Below, piece after piece: positions 18,851 through 28,350 of a stretch of 29,921 nt of DNA; the first letter of the stretch is position 1, and each line of letters starts with the position of its first letter. Source of the DNA: Sphaeroforma sirkka. Lineage: Eukaryota > Opisthokonta > Ichthyosporea > Ichthyophonida. A program made the position numbers and the translations under genes. The notes under the pieces are model-generated. The model saw nothing but the letters and a program-made list of their open reading frames with translations. It had not been told where the DNA came from and made no database searches. The DNA is taken from NCBI GenBank assembly GCA_001586965.3, contig LUCW03001634.1, positions 1-29,921 of the forward strand, in the 5' to 3' direction.

Positions 18851-19443
18851 TGTAGAAATACGGCCTCCGGTCAGTCTAAAATATCAAGATCAATTGAGAT
18901 AATACATTGGTTTTATTTGTATTTTAAATAATTTAATACAAGCTCTTTTTCCAATATTTCCAAAGTGTTCTAAATTCACTTTGATGGCTCCAATAGCCTG
19001 AGTGTTTGATATGACTCATTTACTTGTACCTATTTGAGACGATGGTAGATGTAGGATATTATAAACTAAACTTTATAATCTCTTAACTACTACTTTCAGG
19101 TTTTGGTCCTCCCGCCAATTTCCAAAACCCAATAAGTCTTTTTCTTTTATGACTTTTCTTCAGATGGAACTTTATTTATATTAGCCAATGTATTAACTTG
19201 ACTTACGTTCTTATGTATATCTACAAATTAGGTATGTGGTCATGAACACTTAGTACTTCTAGTGAAAACTATTTAATAAAGAGCAGCTAGAGGCACGTCC
19301 TGTGTGATCGAAGATATTAAGGCACTTACCAAGAGGCAGTCCCGATCATTCTTACACAAGCTACCACTGCTAAATCCTAACTGACTAAATTGTATTTTAG
19401 TTTAATATAGTTTGAAACCTAGTAATTTCCATCGAAGTTTACA
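18851..19443 (+). repeat. E4 5' LTR (family B)
   Basis: 593 bp, TGTAGAAATACGG to CGAAGTTTACA, near-identical to the solo LTR 16611-17209. The following bases are TATTTTTCAGTTATTTAG, again T-rich without TGG, so no ordinary tRNA primer site is visible. Confidence 0.93.
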
Positions 19444-19522
19444 TATTTTTCAGTTATTTAGTAGTTACAGTAGTGTACTGCCTCTAGACTGTCTAACATC
19501 GATTTACTATCCAGCAAACACT

Positions 19523-21242
19523 ATGGCTAAGGGTACTTCTAAAGGCAAGGGAGCCGCTAGCTCTAAGCCTGCTAAGCCTGCCGAGGTTCCTGAGGTCCCT
19601 GTGGAAGCACCTAGCCTGTCTGGAGTTGAGCCTGCCGAGGAAACTGTTGGGGAAGCCAATTCTGAGGTTGATACAGAGGATAATTCTGAGGATGACTCGT
19701 CGGATCCTAAAGCCTTGGAAGAAGAGATATGTACTACCGCGGAAAGGCTCGCCAGCGTCCGTGTATCACCTAGGAGTGAAGCTCAGGACCCCAGCCTGCC
19801 CCCTGACCACGTGCCGTCAAATATTGGGGATAAACGTCGAAAGGCTGGAAAATTCGTGGATACGAATGTTGGGGACATTATAACTCCACATCTAAAGGAC
19901 ACTCCAGCACAAATCCGGAGTGAAAAGGAAGTATTGGACCTGTCCGAAAATTTCGGTTTCGCCATCGATGGAGAAGCCATTCCATCCAGCTCAAATCTTA
20001 GGGCCGAAGTTGAGGACGCCATAACTCGACAACGAGTGGTTAGATCCTCTCAATCTCGACGCCAATTGAACCGCACTGAAGTGCTCTTGAAGGAGTTAGC
20101 GGCAGCAGTAGTTGTGGACCCCTCTATCGTGTCCCACGTGGCTGATATTCTTCCTATACCGAAGAAGAAGAAAATTCCGGGCCGAGTTTCGAACCCGAGA
20201 CCTACTGGTTTACCAGCCAGTACGTGTACCACTAAGCCAGTTACCACTGGTGAGAGAGGAAATATTTCAAAATTTAATCTCTATAGCTCTGATGCTACCA
20301 TTGACCATCTTCTTGACAAACCTAACCCTGTCAGAGGATATGATCGTATGGAACTCGATGAGACTTACCATCCTCGTAATATCGACCCTCATTTGCCAAC
20401 TAACCCTGGTAATCACGATTTTGGCAATCGCTACACCAGTACCTCGTTAGAGAGTTCCCGCTCTAATCCTGAGGATGAGGAAGTGAGAACCAGACATACT
20501 CGTCTCAGGCTATTACGCTCTGGTATGCAAGTCCTTGAGGACCGTCTATAGAATGACTCTGATCTTGACGATAGGAAAGCGGATAACATTCGCTATCTAA
20601 TCGATAACAAGAGAAAGGAAATAGACACCATCTTGGCACTAGCAGCCCGTAGCACTGAGCATGAGCCTCGTGAACGCCTAGAACCAAGCTTTATAAAGCA
20701 GCTAGGTAATGCGCAGGCTGAGGTCGATTTCTCTACTAATGAGAGTACAGTGGAGACACTGAAGGCCTTCGACCAACTTAAGGAGTCTGCCAGCCATAAG
20801 GATAAGCAGATGATGAATGCCTTTATTCATTTCTGTGAGTCAGGTGAATGGCAAACTATCTTGAAGGCCCATGAGCCCAACTGGAAAGCCCTACCCTGGC
20901 ACCAGTTGCGTGACAATATACTTAACACCTTTTTTTGAAGATGCACGTGACCGTGAACTTCTAGAGTCTCGCAAGTTCTTTGCGAACGATACCACTATTC
21001 GAGGTGCTCTAGCTCATATGACACATATGAATACTCGGATGGGTGGTCGTACCTATACTGGCGAATATTTATTAATTTGTCAGATGATGGAGACTCTGGG
21101 AGCTAACCTCTTTAAGAAAGTCAATGATGACATCATCGCCTATGGTGATTTGCGATCTATGCCTTGGTCTGTCTTTGAGAAGATAGTTCACAAGCATAAG
21201 TACTTAGTACCACGAGCTACACCCAGCCCACTAAGCGACTAA
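19523..21242 (+). pseudogene. E4 gag, with one in-frame stop and one frameshift
   Basis: The likely start is the ATG at 19523 (MAKGTSKGKG), 80 bases after the LTR; an upstream Met lies within the LTR. The N-terminal 80 residues are Lys/Pro/Glu-rich and then highly acidic. An in-frame TAG at 20549-20551 interrupts it, and the same frame goes on to 20938 with a helical region (WKALPWHQLRDNI). A 7-T run (20930-20936) shifts the frame by one; a 6-T run would keep it open. The next frame (RELLESRKFFANDTTIRGAL) ends at 21240-21242. The capsid-like words are those of a gag, but I do not recognise the family more closely. Confidence 0.7.
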
Positions 21243-21536
21243 CACTGCGCGTAGTACAAAGAAACCTCGCACTACTACTGGAGGGGTACTGGCTCTACTT
21301 CTACCGAACCGAAAAGTGAAAAGAAGGTGAGAGCGCCTTGCAAGAAGTGTGGTTACAACCTCACAAAACGTAATGGCAAGTGGAATGGTAGACACGACCC
21401 TGTTAAGTGTGCACCAGGCAAGCCAGATTTTGGACACTATATGAAAGAGTGTGCTACTTGCTAGGGTACTAACGGTTGGCACAAAGAGGATTGCAAGGAC
21501 TTACCGGACGTCCAAGTTAAGCACTGACAGTACCAT
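21243..21536 (+). pseudogene. E4 gag C-terminus with cysteine/histidine cluster
   Basis: In one frame: a Lys-rich stretch, then PCKKCGYNL, then a His and PVKC, then YMKECATC, a TAG, then GWHKEDC. This is two possible zinc-binding units (C-x2-C...H...C). The second has its spacing interrupted by a TAG codon and reads C-x2-C-x6-H-x3-C. It precedes the protease, as expected for nucleocapsid. Stops at 21240-21242 and near 21249 separate it from the capsid. Confidence 0.55.
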
Positions 21537-21894
21537 ATGTGTGCACTAGAGCAAGATTATGAGAAAATGTTCAATAAAATCCATACCAAAGGAGATGAAC
21601 GTATCTTTCAAGCAGTTTTCGTAAATGGAGAAAAAGTTATGGCACTATTTGATCCAGGGGCTGAAGTCTCTGCTATCTCACCACGAGTAGCCTACGCTAC
21701 AGATATGGCTGTCCATATCGAAACAACTGATTTAATCTTGGGAAATGGCAAAGTTACTACTTGCGAACAAGCCATTGACTATGCACACATAATGCTGTCA
21801 GATAGAAGAGAAGTGAAGACTCACCTAATCGTTACTGACATGTCTCAGAAATACGATTTAATTATAGGCATGACTGATCTTCTCAGTTTAGGTA
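21537..21894 (+). pseudogene. E4 aspartic protease, truncated by E3 insertion
   Basis: Active-site region MALFDPGAEVSAIS (FDPGA codons from 21648), a central strand region, and YDLIIGMTDLLSLG at the C-terminus, matching the I-(I/L)-G strand. The expected Asp-Thr/Ser-Gly is Asp-Pro-Gly (21651-21659). The frame runs on into the E3 LTR by chance and ends there at about 22016. Those residues (from WSEYK) are LTR sequence, not protease. Confidence 0.8.
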
Positions 21895-22139
21895 TGTGGT
21901 CAGAATACAAGTACTTATATTTATTTGATTATTTTAGGTTTATTACAAGTTTTACAGTTTATCAGAATAATCTGATAAACTGGGTTTTAGGGTTTTGCTG
22001 GTTTTACAGCACATGACTAATGACTCATTTAAGAGTCAGTCATTTTAGGATTACTGTTTATAATTACTAATAAATGAACAACGTCCCCTCCTGAGGAGGA
22101 GAACGTTGAGATACAGTTATCTCGCGTATACTTACTACA
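21895..22139 (+). repeat. E3 5' LTR
   Basis: 245 bp. It contains a 12-bp perfect hairpin at 21955-21982 (CAGTTTATCAGA, loop ATAA), a second at 22021-22038 (TGACTC, loop ATTTAA) and a palindrome CCTCCTGAGGAGG at 22087-22099. It ends CTTACTACA, followed by TTTTTTAACTTACC without a TGG primer site. Confidence 0.95.
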
Positions 22140-22860
22140 TTTTTTAACTTACCATAGAAGTTGTTAGTTTATTAGTAATTACAGAGAAAGCTACAGAATA
22201 TGAATTAGTCAGTAGCTGGCACATATTTTTTTTGTTATAAGTATAACAATTGAAAGACAATGCGAACAGAAGATAATGTCGCATCAAATTGAACGATTTA
22301 GATTATCCGAACGATTTGGAGATTGAATTGAACGATTTAGATTGGATTAACGACGTGTGGACGACGAGGATGAAGAAAGAATCTACTAATACGAGTGAAC
22401 CCGAAGAGCGAACATTCCAATCAAGCAGAACATTAACCAGGGTCAACAAGGAAAGTCTCACGACGATCAAATGACGAAATCAGACAATCAGTCAGAATCC
22501 ACAGATAAGTAGTCATGTGTGAGTACAGGTAGGAAGGTTGTTTTCAGTGTGAGACAAGTACAAATCGTATTGCAAGCTAATGAGCTTAAATTGTATTTAA
22601 GAAGTTGTTAGAAGAAAGTTCTTTAGGATCCACAGTAGGGTAATAGAGATGGGAGATGTACATGGTTAGTACCGACTCGGTTAGTACGATGACGCAAAAG
22701 AATCAGCGGCATACTAGATTATTTTACAAAGTTTTCAGAATGGGATATTAGGAAGCATACAGAGACACAAGTAAGCACCTGTGAGTTATTAGGAGCATAT
22801 ATATAAGGGTGGGGCGCACATAACACGAACTACAATAGGGCCGGCCGCTAAGGAGAGTTC
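22140..22860 (+). other. E3 5' leader
   Basis: AT-rich and without recognisable domains. A 61-codon open frame at 22289-22474 holds an internal duplication (LNDLD-type unit, encoded by a repeat of about 39 bp). It has no recognised motif and its real coding status is uncertain. The run just after the LTR is six T. Confidence 0.5.
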
Positions 22861-24372
22861 TTCTGACGCACACGAACGGGTACAGGCAGTATCAGAGGAC
22901 GAAGACAACCCTACCTTCGAATTCAAGGCTGTGAGCGTCCGTTTTATGGACTTGGGTACAAATCACCAGGGTCAGAGGACAGTTCAACCGAGGAGGATGA
23001 TACTCTGTCTGCCAGTGAGAACACACCAACTTTTCAAGAGTTCGCACATGAACAAGTATTAGCCAGACAGAATCCTCAAGGTAAGCAGGCGGTGAAGAAT
23101 AGACAGGACCGATTAAGTACGAACCTGCGCCAACAACAGCAACGTCAGTGGGGCGAGAAAGAAGCGCCCAGTGAATATGTACAGACACATAAACGACAAG
23201 AGAAGGAGACAACAGTGCCTCCGCCCACACCGGCTAGTATCGAGAAAAGGCGACAGGCGCTACACGCACGGATACTACAGTTAAGTGACGAGCTATGCCA
23301 AGCAATCGAGGAGAATAACACGACTCGAGCTGAAGCTCTTCGGGGCGTGATTGAGACACTTCGAGCTACATTAGAGTCCCGACCGGTAGAGAAGCGTCCC
23401 GTACCTTCACCACGTACGTGGCCTGATTGGCCGTCGAACAGATACTACCTACATGATATCATGGAACGGGACACAAGAGGGGCTCTCCTCGAGGCGTTCA
23501 AGAACGCACAAATCGCAGGGGCTGGACGAGAGTTGGAACCTTACATGGTTTCATAAGGTACTATCTTACTTCAAGGCGGAAAAGTCAACGCTGGACTACA
23601 TCCGCGACAACTCTGAACGGTTGAAGACATGCACACCTCAACTACAGATCGAACAGATCTGTTCGCACGAAAAACACAAGCCACTGTCGATCCCGCGTTT
23701 CGCAAGTTAGCCAAGGGCCAAAGTCGGAACATGCACACTCCTCTTATGGAACAAATGACACAGCTCATGGAGAACCACAGGAGGGCACGTGAACGGTGCC
23801 AGACAGATGCCGACTTCCAACAGAATTTAGTGAACCACTGCATTGTACAACTGTTAGAAGAAGCTCTCAACGGCCGTACGTATGAACGTACTCTACAGTT
23901 GCATCCCAAATGGCAACTGATGGAGACACACGAGCTTATACAGCTGTTGAGCCCTGACATTCAGGATGCACAGCAACGTACGGCAGCACGTTTCCAGGGT
24001 CGCAACAACCGCGAGGGGCCGACGACCAATGGAAGTCGCGACCACACCAATAGCCGCCCCAACCTACAGACGAGTAGACGACAAACGCAGAATTGGACTC
24101 AACGGCCCCAACCTACGGTACCAACGACTTGTGCGGGGTGCCAGGCACAGGCGCCACCAGGTGGTAGGCACATCCCACGGTGTCACCATTTCAGGGCGTC
24201 GCAAGCGGTGAGCGCAGAGGGTCGGGCAAGGCTATACGACAACAACCGTCCTTTGAGGGACGTACAATCGGTACACAGACCGTCCACAACGTCAACCGCA
24301 GGACAGGGGCAGAATACATCCCAGACTAGAGACGTAGTTACAATACGTCCGACGCGCCTCAAGTACAGGTGA
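22860..24372 (+). pseudogene. E3 gag, in three frames
   Basis: N-terminal acidic words (SEDEDNPTFEFKAV near 22893) and, one frame over, GYKSPGSEDSSTEEDDTLS (22950-23010). The frame at 23092-23556 carries the helical DELCQAIEEN, TWPDWPSNRYYL and RDTRGALLEAFKNAQIAG. The next frame (23453-23710) carries GLDESWNLTWFHKVLSYFKA. The frame at 23629-24372 carries VDPAFRKLAKG, VNHCIVQLLEEAL, and the zinc knuckle CAGCQAQAPPGGRHIPRC, spaced C-x2-C-x9-H-x3-C as in E1. The frame changes near 23520 (GGGG) and 23673 (AAAAA) are in homopolymers. Confidence 0.87.
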
Positions 24373-24524
24373 ATGCGATTACACAGGACGAAGACTTGGC
24401 TCCACCATCGGAAGCTACAGAGATTCATATCAACACGATCCTTTACGAAGACTTCGAGCACATGACGTCACCACCAAACCACACCTATGACATGTGGGAG
24501 TCGGTAGCCGATCATGCATGAGAG
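24366..24524 (+). CDS. E3 gag-protease linker with shared stop (UGA at 24519-24521)
   Basis: Read in the frame of the protease, not of gag: QVNAITQDEDL, then an acidic/Pro stretch, ending YDMWESVADHA and UGA. The codons after the stop (EVRVSESD) run straight into the protease. It overlaps the end of gag by seven bases. The corresponding places in E1 and E2 have a stop too. Confidence 0.65.
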
Positions 24525-24956
24525 GTGAGGGTGTCTGAGTCGGATAGGAGCTTCATATTTGTTACCACGATTGGAGCAGTGATGGCAATACAAGACCCAT
24601 TGCTGACGTCAGACAACCGAGTCTATATTCAAGTACAAATCAACGGACGTACGTTCAAAGCCTTGATAGACACGGGAGCAAATAGAAGTTGTATCTCACA
24701 GACATCCGCAGACCTCCTTGGCCGACCAATAACTCCGGCACCACCTGGGTCATTTATATATTTAGCTGACAAGGCGGTGCGAACTCCTCGACTGGGGACG
24801 ACGGAAGTGGTACCTATAAGGTACGGTACCAGAATTATCGACGGTTCATTAGAATTGATGAACTTGCCGACGGGTATAGATGTTATAGTGGGGCAAGATA
24901 TGTTGAAAGGCTTGGGCCTATACATAGGCGGTATCAATCGCCACTTGCACCAATAG
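24525..24956 (+). CDS. E3 retropepsin-type aspartic protease
   Basis: A 143-residue frame, with FKALIDTGANRSCISQ as the active site, SFIYLADKAVRTPRLGT, and GIDVIVGQDMLKGLGL. There is no ATG at the start; it begins right after the UGA, so it likely depends on readthrough or another entry. Near its end at AATCGCCA the pol frame opens in -1, and the protease stops a few codons later (TAG). Confidence 0.92.
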   Translation: MRVSESDRSFIFVTTIGAVMAIQDPLLTSDNRVYIQVQINGRTFKALIDTGANRSCISQTSADLLGRPITPAPPGSFIYLADKAVRTPRLGTTEVVPIRYGTRIIDGSLELMNLPTGIDVIVGQDMLKGLGLYIGGINRHLHQ

Positions 24957-26137
24957 ACCCCACAGAACTAGAAGAGCTCCTCGAACCCATACCACGCCGA
25001 CAGGCACCTAACACGACGGAACCCGTCGATGTACGCCAACGGTTGGCACAGGATTTGGAAGCCAATGCGAAAATTGCCGACAACGCGCGCTGTCGTCTGG
25101 AAGGAGTGAGGTAACCATCCCAGTAACCCATGAACAAGCGTTGCAGATGCGGCGATCGGCGCGTAACTTCGTATCCGATCGATGGCTCCCCTATGTGGAT
25201 GAACAAGTGAAGAAGTGGTTGACGGATTTGGTGATCACGAAACGAACGACACCAACGACTGTTAATCTTCCTCTCCTTGCGGTACCGACATTCGATGCGG
25301 AAGGCAACGTCAAGAAGGTACGCGTGTGTTTAACATGCGTGCCGTTAACGCGCTTATTCCTGGTGACCAGTTCCTGATCCCAAGGTCAACGAACTCATAT
25401 CTCGCCTCAAGAGTAAGAAGTACTACACGACGCTGGACATATCGGCTGCATACCACAGGCTGCCCATCCATCCAGACTCACAATACTTATTTAGTTTTAC
25501 ACACGAACGTTATCAGTACTCGTTCACATCAGCACCGTTCGGTCTTCATGTACTCACGCAGCAGTTTCAACGTACCTTGAGTACAATACTTGATGGCTTA
25601 CCGGTTCACCACTATATCGATGACATAGTTATCGCCAGTGACGGTTATGACGAACACGTTAGGACGGTGCAGAAGGTGATACAACGCTTAACATACCACA
25701 GTTTTAAGCTTAACCCTGCCAAGTGCCACTTCGCTATCTCCGAAGTCATGATCCTAGGGAAGAAAGTATCGGCACAAGGCATTGACATTGACCATGAAAA
25801 GCAGGCCAAGCTGATCGACTGGCCCACACCACAACGATACAAAGATATAGCCTCGGCGTTGGGTTTAGCAAATTACCTCCACGAACATCTGCCTAATTTC
25901 GCGAACACGGTTGCACCCTTGCGCGAATTTTGCAAACTCAAACCAAAGGAGTTGATAGGTGATCGTTGGGAGGAGAGACATGCACAGGCGTGGCAGGCAA
26001 TGAAAGACGCAGTGGTGAATGCTGTGGCGTTACACTTTCCGGTCGACGGCATTCCTCTAAACTTGGAAACCGACGCTAGCGATTACGGTTTAGGGGAGCG
26101 CTATTCCAATGGGTCAACGGTAAGAAACATTACTTAA
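24926..26137 (+). pseudogene. E3 reverse transcriptase and start of RNase H
   Basis: The pol frame starts with SPLAPIDPTELEELLEPIP after the -1 shift. The frame at 25141-25377 has TTVNLPLLAVPTF and KKVRVCL, then goes off frame for lack of one base (Asp-encoding TTAGAC is TTAAC-like). The frame near 25326-25580 has AVNALIPGDQFLI. TTLDISAAYHRL follows one frame over. The frame at 25577-26137 has HHYIDDIVIASDGY (active site YIDD), LNPAKCHFAISEVMILGKKVS, the thumb (DWPTPQRYKDIASALGL), and NLETDASDYG of RNase H. A missing G in a run near 26096 then breaks the RNase H frame. Catalytic residues look intact. Confidence 0.92.
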
Positions 26138-26460
26138 TGTTCTTTAGTAAGACTCTGAACCATGCGCAACAGAACTACGCCACACCTATGAAGGAGTTAC
26201 TGGCATTGGTATATGGACTGACACATTTCAGGGAATACTTGGATGGGCAACGGTTTGCGGTCTTCACGGACCACAAGGCCCTTGTATATATGAACACACA
26301 GCTCAAGCTTAATCCGATGCTTCAGAGATGGCATCATATCATCGCGCCATTCAACTTTACCATACCGCATATACCAGGAGAGTCAAATGTGCTCCCGGAC
26401 ATGTTAAGTAGAGTACACGAGGGGACAGCGGAGCAGGACGAACTCGAAATAATGTATACC
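26040..26460 (+). pseudogene. E3 RNase H domain
   Basis: First catalytic Asp in LETDASDYG (end of the previous frame, about 26070-26090). After one missing G, the frame at 26137 carries FFSKTLNHAQQNYATPMKEL (Glu), FTDHKALVYMNTQLKLNPML (Asp), and HIPGESNVLPDMLSRV (last Asp). The order and spacing match a full Ty3-type RNase H. Confidence 0.92.
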
Positions 26461-26499
26461 GACGGCTGGCAGTTATTCCCTAGTTACTTTGAACAAGCG

Positions 26500-26930
26500 C
26501 AACAACACTTTGGACCGAATGACATAGATGTATTTGCGGACCCAACCAACGCTCAGCTTCCTCGGTTCTGGACGAAGGATGATGGGGAAGGAGCGTTTGC
26601 CCACGACTGGTCGATAGTCGATGGATGGATGAACCCGCCTTGGGGACAGATACACAGGATGTTACGCAAGATACGAGCCGACGGCGCACGGGCCACAGTA
26701 TGTCTACCATGGGTACCAAGAGCACCATGGTTCGACCTGTTCAAGCAGTTATTGCAGACAGAACCGGTGCTGGTACCACGAACACACACACGTTCCTCAA
26801 GTACGCTAAGTACGCATGTGGGAAGACACCATGGGGTCATACCGTAGTAGCACGGGTGGGTCCTCCCAATGGATTCAAACTGGACCCGCTGTTTTCACAG
26901 CGACTTGGTTTTGCAGAACCAAAGCATACA
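26500..26930 (+). pseudogene. E3 methyltransferase-like (Dam-like) domain between RNase H and integrase
   Basis: Read on from RNase H without a break: NDIDVFADPTNAQLPRFW, GAFAHDWSIVDGWMNPPW (WMNPPW codons 26626-26643), then MLRKIRADGARATVCLPWV. After an AC-repeat near 26790 the frame changes, and the frame at 26625 carries TFLKYAKYACGKTPWGHT and PLFSQRLGF. The DVFA-LPR-DW-NPPW-LRKIR pattern resembles the Dam-like domain of DIRS elements. The NPPW motif is kept in all three elements here. It is not known whether it binds the methyl donor; no clear glycine loop is visible. Confidence 0.68.
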
Positions 26931-28238
26931 AAATATGTCATGTGCTTAGACACAGCGCGAGAAATCTCAGTGGCACTGGCAGATGCAGAGGGTCAACCGG
27001 CGTTTGCACAAGCGAGTCCGGCGGAGAAACAGCGTCGTACGCAACTCACGCAAGCGCAACACGAACAAGGACATCATGGGGCGGCGGACACAGTCCAACA
27101 ACTTCGTCAGAACGGTCACGTTTGGCCAGGGGCAATTTGAGTTAGCCACAGAAGTTAAGCGGCAATGTGGCACATGTTTGGGACAGGACACACTTCGTAA
27201 AGGTTTCCACCCGATGATTAGCATCGATGCACGCTACCCGTGGGACCATATTCAAGTGGACTACATCCCGATGCCACTGGAGTCCAGACGCAAGAACAAT
27301 TATATTCTTCACGTCTTAGACATCGCCACAGGCTATTCTATCCTTCGAGCCACACCGGACAAGACAAAGGAAACCACGACACAGACACTCATAGAGATTT
27401 TTTGGCGAACATGGTTTCCCCGTAAAATCCAAACAGACATGGGGAAGGAGTTCACCAACAAGTTAGTGGAGCTTCTGGTCCAGGAAGTGGGGATGCTACA
27501 TAAGGTGTCTCCACCATATCGACCCCAAGTGCTGGGCGCGGCAGAACGACGTCACAAGGAGATTACACGTTCTATTCGACAATGCTGTGAGGCAGTTCCC
27601 CTTCGATGGGACGAACGCCTTCCGTTTACGATGCTATACCAGAACCTTCGGATATCCGTCGCCATAAGAGTGCACCGTTTAGCGTGTACTTTGGCCGCCG
27701 CCATGTTCCGTTCGCCGATTTCACGGACGAGTTACCGGATTCTCAGCCGATGACGAATGACACCTGGGCACAACGATTAGACCAGTTACAGGACACTATA
27801 TTGCCGACCCTCCACCACATTACCAAGAAGTATACAGGCAAGCTTACGACGACATTTGACCGCCTGCATGCTCACGACTTGGTACATTTCGACGAAGGAG
27901 ATGTGGTCATGGTACGATCAGAAGGCCGAACAACGAAGGCTATGCGGCCATTGTTTGGACCATATGTAGTCAAAGCTAGACACGGCCAACGCTACGAGTT
28001 AGCGAACAAGGATGGTTCCGCCCCACCAGAATTCAAGACCAAACCGGTACGGGTGGAACTCCTCCGTTTAGTGCATAGACGCACAGACCCACCAATTAAC
28101 GAAGACTTATGGACCGAAGGAGGGGTGGAGTTTCGCCATATTATCACACATCGTACGAATGATGAGACGGGGAAATTAGAATACCTGGTGAGATGGCGAG
28201 AAGGCGAACCAACGTGGGAAACAGCAGAAGCTTTTTGA
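26930..28238 (+). pseudogene. E3 integrase with GPY/F module
   Basis: Zinc-binding domain: HEQGHHGAADTVQQLRQNGH in one frame (26625-27140), then CGTCLGQ one frame over (an extra base in a G run near 27133). Core: HVLDIATGYSIL (Asp), QTDMGKEF (Asp), GAAERRHKEI (Glu) in the frame 26983-27753. Between the first and second Asp, a short stretch (FWRTWFPRK) is shifted and shifted back by a T-run and C-run indel. The C-terminal part 27606-28238 carries RRHKSAPFSVYFG, FADFTDELPD, LFGPYVVKARHGQRYEL (GPY/F module), and RLVHRRTDPPINEDLW leading to the chromodomain. Confidence 0.92.
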
Positions 28239-28320
28239 TGATGCCAACGATATCGCGGCCTACCACAAAGCTTCGCAGACACGGACACGTAAGCGCCAAC
28301 GTGCACAAGTCTAATACTTT
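28125..28320 (+). pseudogene. E3 chromodomain
   Basis: EFRHIITHRTNDETGKLEYL, then VRWREGEPTWETAEAF, in frame with the GPY/F module. A T-run (28229-28234) adds a base and ends the frame; the expected continuation (DDANDIAAYHKAS, then a basic tail) is in the next frame to about 28312. It is the best-preserved chromodomain of the three. Confidence 0.88.
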
Positions 28321-28350
28321 ATCTTCAATATAACTTTGTTCTCGGATATC

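Larger units (their letters stand above)
18851..21894 (+). mobile_element. E4: family-B Ty3/gypsy element, left part (resumes at 29516)
   Basis: A 5' LTR at 18851-19443, then gag, a zinc cluster and a protease, all on the plus strand. The protease is cut at 21894 by E3, and after E3 the same element resumes with RT sequence to the window end. E4 proteins are quite unlike those of E1, E2 and E3, so it is a distinct lineage. Its left flank is ACGG (18847-18850); the 3' LTR is outside the window. It is inserted in the gag of E2. Confidence 0.85.

Noticed and set aside
19412..19522. Upstream Met as the E4 gag start
   Set aside because: It lies within the 5' LTR (which ends at 19443); the ATG at 19523 follows the LTR and begins a typical basic N-terminus.
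21895..22016. C-terminal extension of the E4 protease frame with an aromatic-rich tail
   Set aside because: These residues are encoded by the E3 LTR; the same tail occurs at 29289-29410 from the other LTR.
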